Below, one piece after another: positions 1-6,153 of a DNA stretch of 8,942 bases. A program made the translations under genes and the position numbers. The notes below the pieces were generated by a model. That model did no database searches, was not told the DNA's origin, and saw nothing but the letters and a program-made list of their open reading frames with translations. This DNA comes from Hadesarchaea archaeon (GTDB taxonomy: Archaea > Hadarchaeota > Hadarchaeia > Hadarchaeales > Hadarchaeaceae), in contig JAOUPD010000042.1 of NCBI GenBank assembly GCA_029880065.1, positions 1 to 8,942 on the forward strand. Direction: 5' to 3'. Position 1 is the stretch's first letter; each line of letters starts with the position of its first letter.

Positions 1-468
1 GCTGTATGAAGGATCGACGGTGGTGAACTCCCTTCGCCAGTCGATCGAGTAACCCAACCACTCCATCCCTTTTCGATAACTCAACTCGCTCTCGCGGGCG
101 AAGTGGGTTGCGAAATAGTGAGGATCTTCAAACTTCGGCAGCTCGGGCTCGGCAACTCCGTAGCGCTCAGTGAGCACCCGCACGAAATCAGGCTCTCGGC
201 GGGTGACCCGCTTGGCAGCTCCGACGATCGGGGTTCCTGTGAAGTGGTAGGCCATGGGAAATAGGACGTTGAACCCCTGCATCCGCTTGTATCGCGCGAT
301 TACGTCGGGCACGGTGTAGGTGCGCCCGTGACCTACGTGCATCGGGCCGCTTACGTACGGATAAGCCACTGTTAGATAGAATTTTGGCCTGTCGCTTGGT
401 TCGGCTTCAAAAATCTTTGCCTCGCGCCACGCCTGCTGCCACTTGGCGTCTAGCTCCTGAAAGTTCAT
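1..468 (-). CDS. leuS: Leucyl-tRNA synthetase, N-terminal part (runs off window)
   Basis: This gene encodes a cytoplasmic class I synthetase that charges tRNA-Leu with leucine. The first 156 codons are visible and the reading frame stays open to the window edge. They show the N-terminal part of the Rossmann catalytic domain: PYVSGPMHVGHGRT around residues 37-50 contains the HIGH-type ATP motif (HVGH, 44-47). It is followed by VPDVIARYKRMQGFNVLFPM and by TGTPIVGAAKR, both typical of archaeal/eukaryotic LeuRS. The CP1 editing domain, the KMSKS loop and the C-terminus lie outside the window. Two tandem ATGs exist (469-471 and 466-468). I chose the second because it leaves a more normal gap, about 6 nt, after GGAGG; the first would add one Met. 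The gene follows alaS directly and is probably co-transcribed with it. ValRS and IleRS are less likely given the archaeal LeuRS-like sequence around the HIGH motif. Confidence 0.93.
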   Translation of the reverse strand, partial: MNFQELDAKWQQAWREAKIFEAEPSDRPKFYLTVAYPYVSGPMHVGHGRTYTVPDVIARYKRMQGFNVLFPMAYHFTGTPIVGAAKRVTRREPDFVRVLTERYGVAEPELPKFEDPHYFATHFARESELSYRKGMEWLGYSIDWRREFTTVDPSYS

Positions 469-473
469 CATTT

Positions 474-480
474 ACCTCCT
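474..480 (-). promoter_or_regulatory. Strong Shine-Dalgarno for leuS overlapping the alaS stop
   Basis: The minus strand reads TGAGGAGGTAAATGATG. The TGA is the alaS stop codon and its last A is the first base of AGGAGGT, the best ribosome-binding site in the window. Ribosomes finishing alaS would therefore stop on the leuS initiation site, which suggests translational coupling of the two synthetases. Confidence 0.8.
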
Positions 481-3212
481 CACGCTTGTTGCTTCTCACA
501 TGTTTCAAGTGCTTTTCGGAGCGCGGCGATCAAGTAATCCGCTTTCGGGCCGCCTCCTTGACCAAGCTCTGGTTTTCCACCGCCACCGCCGCCCAACACC
601 TTCGCGGCTTCGGCAGCTATCGCGCCGCAGTCAGCTCCTGCACGCACGGCTTCCTCCCCAGCCATCGCCACAAGCTTGGCCATTGCATCGCGCACGCCAA
701 GTACAACAACCAGCCTCTTATCTTCCCGTGTCAGGGCACTCGCGATTTTGATTAACTGATCCGTACTGGCGCCCTCAACCTCCTCGCATATCGCTCGCGC
801 CTTCCCCACCTGCTTGATTTTCGACCGCAGCTCGGTGATCCGGAGCTCAGCCAGCCGACCGCGTAAACTGTCGAGCTCCTTCTGCAATGCCTTCCACTCG
901 TCAAAGAGTTGTTGGGCTGCTGCCGCCGTCCGCTCAGGAGTGGAACGCATGATCTCTGCCGCCTTAGCGAGTTGCCGCTCTTGCGCTTGCACGAACTTCA
1001 GCGCGGCCTCTCCAACAGCAAACTCAACTCGCTCGACGCCATCTTGAATCCGTTCGGTTCGTATAATCTTGATAAACCCAATCTCACCCGTGCGCGAACA
1101 ATGAGTCCCGGCGCAGGCTTGGGTATTCCACCCCTCCGCTTCCACCACCCTAAGTTTCTTTCCCGGCACGATCCCTCCTTGGTAAAGGTCGAAGCCGTAC
1201 TTTCGCTCGGCTTGATTTCGGTCCATCCACCCAGTGTTCACCGGGCGGTTCTCCATCACTATCTCGTTCGCCAAGTGTTCGATTTCCCGCAGTTCCTTGG
1301 GCTCAATGCGCTTGAAGTGGGAGATGTCCAAGCGTGTGCGCTCGACTCCCTTCTGTACCCCGTGCTGCCAGACATGGTCGCCAAGCACTCGTCGGGCCGC
1401 CCCGAGCAGAATGTGAGTCCCTGTGTGGTGACGCATGAGAGAGCTGCGGCGAGCCCAATCAATCTTCCCATGCACACGTTGTCCAGCCTTAAAAGGATTC
1501 GGCTTCACGCGGTGCAGGATGATGTCTCCAGCTTTTTTGACGTCCACAACCTCGGCCTTGGTTTTCCTGACTTCAAGCGACCCCACATCGCTCGGCTGTC
1601 CTCCACCCTCCGGGTAAAATAAAGTTTGGTCGAGCACGACGTAGTCATCGATGGTTCGCAACACTTTCGCTTTGAACTCCCGAGCGTATGGATCTTTGTA
1701 GTAAATGGTCTTCGTCGGGGAGAGGCGGCTGAGCTTCTCCTTCGAGACAGGAGCTGCGGCTGCGGGAACATGCCTGGCTTGACTGTGAGACTTCGCAACC
1801 TTGATGTAAAAATCATCCGGAACCTCTACCACAACACCAGCCTTACTAGCGACCTCTTTCACGATGTCAGGTGGGAGCCCGTGGCTATCATAGAGTTCGA
1901 TGAGCTTCTCAGAGGAAAGGGGTTTGTCCTCCGCGCGGAGCCCTCCCGCGAGTCGCTCGACCAGCTTGCTCCCCCGCGAAATTGCGTCCCGATAGCGCCG
2001 TTCCTCGAGCCCGATTACCTCCAAAATGTAATCCTCCCGCTCTTTCAGCTCGGGGAACTTAGGCGTAAGCTGCTTGAGTTCGAGCGCCATTAGTTCCGCG
2101 AGCGGCTTCCTTAGTTCCAGCTCCCGAAGCAAACGTAGGGTGCGCCGGAGCACGACGCGCGCGAGGTACCCTTCCTTGACGTTGCTTGGGGTTATCCTAT
2201 CCCCAAACATGAACGCCAGACATCTCAGGTGGTCAGCAATTGCGTAGACGGCCTCGACCGGAACCAAGAGTTTATCCAACTCTTCAACACTCACACCCGT
2301 GCGGGCTGCGACCTTTTTCCGCAGCATGAGGAGGTCTCGACCCGTCTCGATGTCCATGAGCCCGGCGAGTTTTGAGTTTTGTTCAAGTACGTCAGCTGGA
2401 AGCATGCGAACTCCAGCAAACTTGCGCAACTGCTCAACCACTGGCTTGAAGATAGCCTCATAGCTCGAAGCGACGCCTTGCGAGATCCAAGCGAAGCGTT
2501 CCAAGCCATAACCAGTATCGACAATCTTCAGGGGAAGCGGCGCATATTTGCCATCCTTGCTTACATATTGCATGAACACAAGCGTCGCGAGCTCCAGCCC
2601 GCGCACGTTTACTTCAAAGTCCTCTCCAGCGTTCCCCCCGCCCTCCCAGAAGTCCTGGATATATGAGATTTCATCGGAACGAATTCCCAGCTCTTTCGTT
2701 AAGAACTCATGGCAGAGGGCAACGGTTTCGTCATTCCAATAGATGCGTTCACGGCGGGAGTTGAAGGCGTGGTGACCGCCCATGAAGAAGAGCGTGAAGT
2801 GCCGTCCCGAGCGCCCGACGTTGTCGATGTCCTTTAGGCGGATGCTGGGCTGGCTCACAACGAGGGGGTTTGCTGGAGGTGGAACCAAGCCGCTCGTCAC
2901 CCAAGGCTGGAAGTCTGCAATCGAGGCAATCGTGAGGAAGATGTCGTCACGCCATCGTGCCACGACGGGGTAGCGCTTGATTACCTCGTGCCCCCGGCGC
3001 CCGAAGAACTTCAAGAAAGCCCGCTCCATTCCCGCCAGCGAGTATTTTCGCTTCGTCGGGGGGTTTCCTATAAACGCGTACTCGTCGCAAGGGGTGTCGC
3101 CGCAGGTCTTCCGCCCCGATTCGAGCGTCCAGAAGGTGCGTCCGCAGCTTTGGCACTGCCTGCGCTCGAAGCCCTCCTGCTTGAAAAGGGCCACCTTGTA
3201 GATGTCCTTCAC
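480..3212 (-). CDS. alaS: Alanyl-tRNA synthetase, archaeal type
   Basis: The product is a class II synthetase that charges tRNA-Ala and edits mischarged Ser/Gly-tRNA-Ala. It has 910 residues, a normal archaeal length. An N-terminal zinc module has Cys20, Cys23, Cys37 and Cys42. The catalytic core follows, with ARWRDDIFLTIASIADFQPW (about 85-104) as motif 2 and GYGLERF (234-240) as motif 3. The editing domain carries its zinc ligands in HTGTH (596-600) and CAGTH (700-704). A coiled-coil-like stretch (about 740-800) leads to a C-Ala domain with a glycine run (874-879). The start is GTG at 3210-3212, the first possible start after an in-frame TGA, preceded by GGTGGGGAGC as ribosome-binding site; no early ATG exists. 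The gene lies 95 nt downstream of rpl12 and its stop overlaps the leuS Shine-Dalgarno. All expected metal ligands are present, so it should be active and proofreading-competent. Confidence 0.97.
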   Translation of the reverse strand: MKDIYKVALFKQEGFERRQCQSCGRTFWTLESGRKTCGDTPCDEYAFIGNPPTKRKYSLAGMERAFLKFFGRRGHEVIKRYPVVARWRDDIFLTIASIADFQPWVTSGLVPPPANPLVVSQPSIRLKDIDNVGRSGRHFTLFFMGGHHAFNSRRERIYWNDETVALCHEFLTKELGIRSDEISYIQDFWEGGGNAGEDFEVNVRGLELATLVFMQYVSKDGKYAPLPLKIVDTGYGLERFAWISQGVASSYEAIFKPVVEQLRKFAGVRMLPADVLEQNSKLAGLMDIETGRDLLMLRKKVAARTGVSVEELDKLLVPVEAVYAIADHLRCLAFMFGDRITPSNVKEGYLARVVLRRTLRLLRELELRKPLAELMALELKQLTPKFPELKEREDYILEVIGLEERRYRDAISRGSKLVERLAGGLRAEDKPLSSEKLIELYDSHGLPPDIVKEVASKAGVVVEVPDDFYIKVAKSHSQARHVPAAAAPVSKEKLSRLSPTKTIYYKDPYAREFKAKVLRTIDDYVVLDQTLFYPEGGGQPSDVGSLEVRKTKAEVVDVKKAGDIILHRVKPNPFKAGQRVHGKIDWARRSSLMRHHTGTHILLGAARRVLGDHVWQHGVQKGVERTRLDISHFKRIEPKELREIEHLANEIVMENRPVNTGWMDRNQAERKYGFDLYQGGIVPGKKLRVVEAEGWNTQACAGTHCSRTGEIGFIKIIRTERIQDGVERVEFAVGEAALKFVQAQERQLAKAAEIMRSTPERTAAAAQQLFDEWKALQKELDSLRGRLAELRITELRSKIKQVGKARAICEEVEGASTDQLIKIASALTREDKRLVVVLGVRDAMAKLVAMAGEEAVRAGADCGAIAAEAAKVLGGGGGGKPELGQGGGPKADYLIAALRKALETCEKQQA

Positions 3213-3243
3213 GCGCTCCCCACCAAGAAAATATCAAGGTGTA

Positions 3244-3251
3244 GGTTAAAA
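3244..3251 (-). promoter_or_regulatory. Weak TATA-like box before alaS in the 95-nt rpl12-alaS gap
   Basis: The gap 3213-3307 is the longest intergenic stretch in the cluster. It contains TTTTAACC about 36 nt before the alaS GTG, with GAAAC upstream that could act as a purine-rich BRE. A start about 26 nt downstream would fall very close to the Shine-Dalgarno, which weakens the case. A T5 tract at 3287-3291, shortly after the rpl12 stop, could give partial termination, but no convincing stem precedes it. alaS may equally be transcribed by read-through from the ribosomal genes. Confidence 0.25.
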
Positions 3252-3307
3252 GTTTCGCTGGTCGAAGCCACACGATTTTAGCTCAGAAAAATTGGAGGGG
3301 ACTTGTA

Positions 3308-3607
3308 TCAACCGAACAGCGCGCCAAGTCCGGCCAAAGCTTCCTCTTCTTTCTTCTCCTCTTCGACTTTCTTCTCTCCCTTCTTTTCCTCGGTCTTTGC
3401 TGGAGCCGCCGCAGGTGCAGCTACCGCAGGAACTGCCGCGCTCTTAATCGCCTCTTCTATATTCACTCCTTCAAGCGCCGCGACCAAGGCCTTCACTCTA
3501 GCCTCGTCCACCTGAGCTCCCGCTGCTTTGAGGATGTTCAATAGGCCAGCCTCGTCCACCTTCTTGCCAGCCGAGTGCAGCAAAAGAGCTGCATGCACAT
3601 ATTCCAT
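3308..3607 (-). CDS. rpl12: Large-subunit ribosomal protein L12 (archaeal P1 family)
   Basis: This is the flexible stalk protein that recruits translational GTPases; in archaea, dimers bind the L10 spine. The product has 99 residues. It has the characteristic N-terminal dimerisation domain starting MEYVHAALLLHSAGKKVDE (residues 1-19), then ARVKALVAALEGVNIEEAI (36-54), an Ala/Pro hinge (59-70), a Lys/Glu-rich linker (71-89) and the conserved hydrophobic end ALAGLGALFG (90-99) that contacts elongation factors. The open frame extends 22 codons further upstream to an earlier ATG. I chose the ATG at 3605-3607 because the family begins exactly at MEY and GGGGA sits 5 nt before it. It lies 78 nt after rpl10, a larger gap than between rpl11, rpl1 and rpl10, and this gap contains a TATA-like element. 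Confidence 0.96.
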   Translation of the reverse strand: MEYVHAALLLHSAGKKVDEAGLLNILKAAGAQVDEARVKALVAALEGVNIEEAIKSAAVPAVAAPAAAPAKTEEKKGEKKVEEEKKEEEALAGLGALFG

Positions 3608-3637
3608 GTTAATCCCCTTCGTTCTTGTGAATACTCC

Positions 3638-3645
3638 AATATAAA
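3638..3645 (-). promoter_or_regulatory. Candidate TATA box for an internal rpl12 promoter
   Basis: The rpl10-rpl12 gap is AT-rich and the minus strand carries TTTAAGATTTATATTGG. The core TTTATATT is close to the archaeal TATA consensus and lies about 34 nt before the rpl12 ATG. A start about 26 nt downstream would give a very short leader at or just inside the GGGGA ribosome-binding site. An extra promoter would make sense because L12 is needed in several copies per ribosome. This is inferred from sequence and spacing only. Confidence 0.38.
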
Positions 3646-3685
3646 TCTTAAAGGGTGAAAAGTACTCGCCCATACAGTGGTTAAG

Positions 3686-4654
3686 TTAGTCTTTTTTATC
3701 CACAGGTTTGGGCTTCTCCTCGGACTTTGCCTCGGGCGCTGGAGCGGTTGTAAACATGCCCCTAAGCTCCTCGTCGAGCGCTTTTTCATCTTTAGAGTGA
3801 ACGGATGCCGCTAGACCAATCATTTCAGCATAAGCTCTAGTCAACAGCGTCGGCATGACTTCCGAGATGGGCAAGCACACATTCAGCGCTAAGTTGCGCG
3901 CAGCGGCGCCCGCTTTCGTGATCATTAGGCCAATTGTAATGCTGGTTGGGTAGTCCGAGTTTATCGCAAGGTTCACCGCGCTGACGCAAGCGAGCTGGAG
4001 TTGTCCGATGGCTTTTGTCTCGTCGAACTCGAGCACCTCACCCGAGAATATCATGCCGGCCTCGTAGACGGCCCGGAGCTTCAGCCCAAGCTCAAGCGGG
4101 TGGATGCCGAACTTTGCAAGCGCATCGGCGACCTCCTTAGATATTAAATCTCCCTCTTTCAAAAGCGGGCAATCCTCAAGGATGACGATCTTTCCCGCTT
4201 GGATTCTCGCCTTGATCCCTACGCGCTGGAGCTCCCCGACTACGGGCCCCGGGGCGAAACCAGTTTCTCCGGCAGGAATTACAATATCTTTTGGTGACTT
4301 CGATCCGGGCTTCGCGGGGGCGCTGGTCTTGTTCTCGCGAAGAATCTTGCTAAGCTTGAACGGGCCCACGCGCGCAAGGATAAGCGCTGTTGGTCCTTGC
4401 AAGTGATCGATGAGCTCTTGGAGCTTGGGATCTTTTCGCTCAGCCGCCCGATCGAGCGAGAGCTTCAACAGAGTGTTTTTGGAGACGATAATCTCGGCCT
4501 GTTCCCTCAACTTCTGGCGCATTTGCTGGAACTGCGCGGCTGGGAGATCCGCTATGTCGAGTATCCCAACCACCGGGTAGCGCTCTAGCTTCTCGATGAG
4601 CTCGCCGACGACTTCCTGCTTCCAAGGCGCAACCTTTTCAGCTTTCATCACCAT
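3686..4654 (-). CDS. rpl10: Large-subunit ribosomal protein L10 (archaeal P0)
   Basis: This protein forms the base and spine of the ribosomal stalk: it binds 23S rRNA beside L11 and holds L12 dimers. It has 322 residues. The N-terminal rRNA-binding domain (about 1-110) has VVGILDIADLPAAQFQQMR (28-46) and IVSKNTLLKLSLDRA (56-70). The archaeal/eukaryotic insertion domain follows (about 111-185: KDIVIPAGETGFAPGPV, EGDLISKEVADALAKFGI). A helical L12-binding spine then runs to about residue 300 (AYAEMIGLAASV, EKALDEELRGMF). The end is a short charged tail, PEAKSEEKPKPVDKKD, without the hydrophobic GLGALFG-like terminus that many archaeal L10 proteins share with L12. The ATG at 4652-4654 lies 6 nt after GAGGTG, which is part of the last rpl1 codons; the rpl1 stop is only 3 nt upstream. 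A second in-frame ATG two codons later is less well placed. Confidence 0.96.
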   Translation of the reverse strand: MVMKAEKVAPWKQEVVGELIEKLERYPVVGILDIADLPAAQFQQMRQKLREQAEIIVSKNTLLKLSLDRAAERKDPKLQELIDHLQGPTALILARVGPFKLSKILRENKTSAPAKPGSKSPKDIVIPAGETGFAPGPVVGELQRVGIKARIQAGKIVILEDCPLLKEGDLISKEVADALAKFGIHPLELGLKLRAVYEAGMIFSGEVLEFDETKAIGQLQLACVSAVNLAINSDYPTSITIGLMITKAGAAARNLALNVCLPISEVMPTLLTRAYAEMIGLAASVHSKDEKALDEELRGMFTTAPAPEAKSEEKPKPVDKKD

Positions 4655-4657
4655 TCA

Positions 4658-5305
4658 TTACACCTCAACCCTAACTGGTTTCCCCATCGTTGCCTTAAGG
4701 TGGATCGAGCGCACTTTGCTGAGGCCCTCCAACTTGTGTTCGACTGCATCAAGCACCGCCCGCGCATTCGCCACGAGTTCCTCATCGCTCATGTTTTCAA
4801 CGCCGATGTGAGCATGCAAGGTCGGCTGGTCCTTCGTTCGCACCTTCAGGGTTTTCTTGAGGCGATCAATGAGTGGCTTCGGATCGACCGTGGGTGGAAT
4901 CGGTTTAGGCATTTTCCCTCTCGGGCCCAACACAGGTCCGAGGGCTTTTCCTATCATGACCATAAAATCGGCTTGAGCTAGGAAAAATTGAAATTCATCG
5001 GCTAGCTTTTTTGCCTGCTTTCGATCCTGCTTGAGAGTTTCGATGTCCGTGCGTCCAAGCACAAGGTCTGCGCCAGCATCACGTGCCTTACGCACAAACT
5101 CCCCCTCCCCGAAGACGCCGACCTTGTACGGCTTGCCGACTTCGTGGGGAAGGGCAACGTCTAGGTCGATGCGCCCCTCTGGCTTCTTAGGATCGATGTC
5201 CCTCAAATTAATCGATAGGTCGATACCCTGCACAAATTTTCGCTGACTGCTGTTTTCCCGCATCAGCTTTATTGCCTTGAGCAAGTTTTCACTTGAAACT
5301 GGCAT
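4658..5305 (-). CDS. rpl1: Large-subunit ribosomal protein L1
   Basis: L1 binds helices 76-78 of 23S rRNA, forms the L1 stalk and helps move deacylated tRNA out of the E site. In several archaea and bacteria it also represses its own operon by binding mRNA. The product has 215 residues, the usual archaeal length. It shows IDLSINLRDIDPKKPEGRI (28-46), VGVFGEGEFVRKARDAGAD (62-80) and the family signature IGKALGPVLGPRGKMPKP (118-135); the C-terminus is KATMGKPVRVEV. The start ATG shares its A with the rpl11 stop (TAATG), with GAGGTG 8 nt upstream, so it is probably translationally coupled to rpl11. A small perfect hairpin sits just inside the coding region and might be regulatory. Confidence 0.97.
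   Translation of the reverse strand: MPVSSENLLKAIKLMRENSSQRKFVQGIDLSINLRDIDPKKPEGRIDLDVALPHEVGKPYKVGVFGEGEFVRKARDAGADLVLGRTDIETLKQDRKQAKKLADEFQFFLAQADFMVMIGKALGPVLGPRGKMPKPIPPTVDPKPLIDRLKKTLKVRTKDQPTLHAHIGVENMSDEELVANARAVLDAVEHKLEGLSKVRSIHLKATMGKPVRVEV
5282..5295 (-). promoter_or_regulatory. GAAA-tetraloop hairpin just inside rpl1, possible translational operator
   Basis: The minus strand reads CAAGT-GAAA-ACTTG, a perfect 5-bp stem closed by a GNRA tetraloop, beginning 10 nt after the A of the rpl1 ATG. A second imperfect pairing, GCTG (5264-5267) with CAGC (5249-5252), encloses TGATGCGGGA a little further on. Archaeal L1 is known to repress its operon by binding mRNA near the start of its own gene in Methanococcus. 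This could be the equivalent, but a 5-bp stem can occur by chance. Confidence 0.25.
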
Positions 5306-5781
5306 TATTTCAGCACCTCGTCGTGTTTTCCTTCGTCCAGCTCGCGTTGTACCTCACGAGCATCCTTGCCTTCAACTGTCACACCAGCGCTCACACACGT
5401 CCCGAGAACCTCCTTGACTGCAGCCTTCAGCCCCTTTGCCAGCGTGCCCTCAAGTTTCAGCTTCGCGATTTCGACCGCTTGAGTGAGGGCGAGATTTCCG
5501 ACGACTTCCGTGCCAGAAGTTTTGGCCCCCTTCTCTAGACCCAATTTCTTTTTAATCAGTGCGGCGATAGGTGGTGAGCCGACTTCGATCTCAAATTGTT
5601 TTGTCTTCTTGTCTACGATTACGCTCACGGGGACCTTCATACCCTCGAAAGTTGACGTCTTCTCATTTATCTTCGCTACCACCTGCCCGATGTTGATGCC
5701 GAGCGGACCTAGGGCTGGACCTAGCGGTGGACCGGGACTGACTTTCCCGCCTTCGACTAACACCTTGACTCTCGATTTCAT
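5305..5781 (-). CDS. rpl11: Large-subunit ribosomal protein L11
   Basis: L11 binds the GTPase-associated centre of 23S rRNA together with L10 and contributes to elongation-factor turnover. It has 158 residues. The N-terminal domain shows VLVEGGKVSPGPPLGPALG (7-25), GINIGQVVAKINEKT (28-42) and FEGMKVPVSVIVD (45-57). A linker FEIEVGSPPIAALIKK (63-78) leads to the RNA-binding C-terminal domain with GNLALTQAVEIAKLKLEG (95-112) and GTCVSAGVTVEGKDAREVQREL (127-148). The ATG at 5779-5781 is preceded by AGGTGAGG about 9 nt upstream. It is the first gene of the rpl11-rpl1-rpl10-rpl12 unit and is separated from the ssb-like gene by 81 nt holding a terminator-like hairpin. No clear TATA box is visible in the 58 nt after that hairpin; CTACTTTTGAGG at about 5818-5829 is the only weak candidate. 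Confidence 0.97.
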   Translation of the reverse strand: MKSRVKVLVEGGKVSPGPPLGPALGPLGINIGQVVAKINEKTSTFEGMKVPVSVIVDKKTKQFEIEVGSPPIAALIKKKLGLEKGAKTSGTEVVGNLALTQAVEIAKLKLEGTLAKGLKAAVKEVLGTCVSAGVTVEGKDAREVQRELDEGKHDEVLK

Positions 5782-5839
5782 CGCAATCGCCTCACCTGAA
5801 CGATAGGCATGATTCCCTCAAAAGTAGGCTCCACGCGGT

Positions 5840-5860
5840 AAAAAAAGCTGTGGTGCAGCT
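5840..5860 (-). terminator. Hairpin plus T7 tract between ssb and rpl11
   Basis: The minus strand reads AGCTG-CACCA-CAGCT directly followed by a T run; the last base of the stem begins a string of seven T's ending at 5840. It starts 2 nt after the ssb-like gene stop codon. The stem is only 5 bp, but a T run of this length after a coding region is enough for termination by many archaeal RNA polymerases. It may end or attenuate the ftsZ-secE-spt5-ssb transcript before rpl11. Confidence 0.5.
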
Positions 5861-5862
5861 GA

Positions 5863-6153
5863 CTATTCGGCGACTTCAAGTTTTCCGTACATGCCCGAGC
5901 TAACATGGACTTCATCGCGGAAGAGCCTCGCATATCCGTTGCGGATCCGAACCGTACAGCCGACCTTGACACGATCGATATCTTTGTCCCAGAGCGAGAT
6001 TTTGATTCGCCCAGAGTCGTCCTCCCCGATCGCGGTGGTCACCTTGCCCTCTCGTCCAGCCCGGCTGACGTACGGGCGCGAATCTTCGATTTCGACGATT
6101 TTCAAATCTAGGTCCATGCTTCGCATTCCAGGCTTTACATCGCTTGCCTTCAT
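5863..6153 (-). CDS. Small single-OB-fold ssDNA-binding protein (crenarchaeal SSB / hSSB1 family), no C-terminal tail
   Basis: This 96-residue protein is almost entirely one OB fold. From memory of the Sulfolobus solfataricus SSB, it aligns over its length: LKPNMESVNV there matches VKPGMRSMDL (6-15), GDETGRVKLTLWGK matches EDDSGRIKISLWDK (44-57), and KIENAWTTAFKGQV matches RIRNGYARLFRDEV (69-82). The three aromatic DNA-stacking positions of that protein (Trp56, Trp75, Phe79) correspond to Trp55, Tyr74 and Phe78. It stops right after the OB fold, so the flexible Gly/Arg-rich and acidic tail that mediates protein contacts in the Sulfolobus protein is missing; the stop is followed at once by a terminator-like hairpin, not by a broken tail. 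The ATG overlaps the spt5 stop (ATGA) and GGGGAGGAGG lies just upstream. Roles in DNA repair, RNA binding or transcription are all possible. The family call is fairly firm and the function is inferred. Confidence 0.83.
   Translation of the reverse strand: MKASDVKPGMRSMDLDLKIVEIEDSRPYVSRAGREGKVTTAIGEDDSGRIKISLWDKDIDRVKVGCTVRIRNGYARLFRDEVHVSSGMYGKLEVAE

Noticed and set aside
871..879. CRISPR or tandem-repeat search prompted by repeated GCC/GCG-rich words
   Set aside because: These are Ala/Glu codon repeats within alaS and the L12/L10 linkers; no regularly spaced direct repeats were seen.
909..1622. 237-codon open frame on the plus strand
   Set aside because: It lies wholly antisense to alaS, whose domains are intact over the same bases; the translation shows no recognisable domain and looks like a GC-driven shadow.
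1626..2093. 155-codon plus-strand open frame, and other long plus-strand frames such as 384-755 and 7560-7883
   Set aside because: All are antisense to well-supported genes with conserved motifs, have no family resemblance and have no convincing start context.
2947..3273. Minus-strand open frame spanning the alaS start and the upstream gap
   Set aside because: It is out of frame with alaS, whose zinc-finger N-terminus covers the same bases; the peptide is Arg/Gly-rich without known features.
3608..3673. 22-codon upstream extension of the rpl12 frame
   Set aside because: The family begins at MEYVHAALLLHSAG, and the extension crosses the TATA-like region with no similarity to L12; a GGGGA site precedes the inner ATG.
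5778..5972. Small minus-strand frame across the ssb end and the spacer before rpl11
   Set aside because: It overlaps ssb out of frame, continues through the hairpin/T7 element and has no recognisable content.
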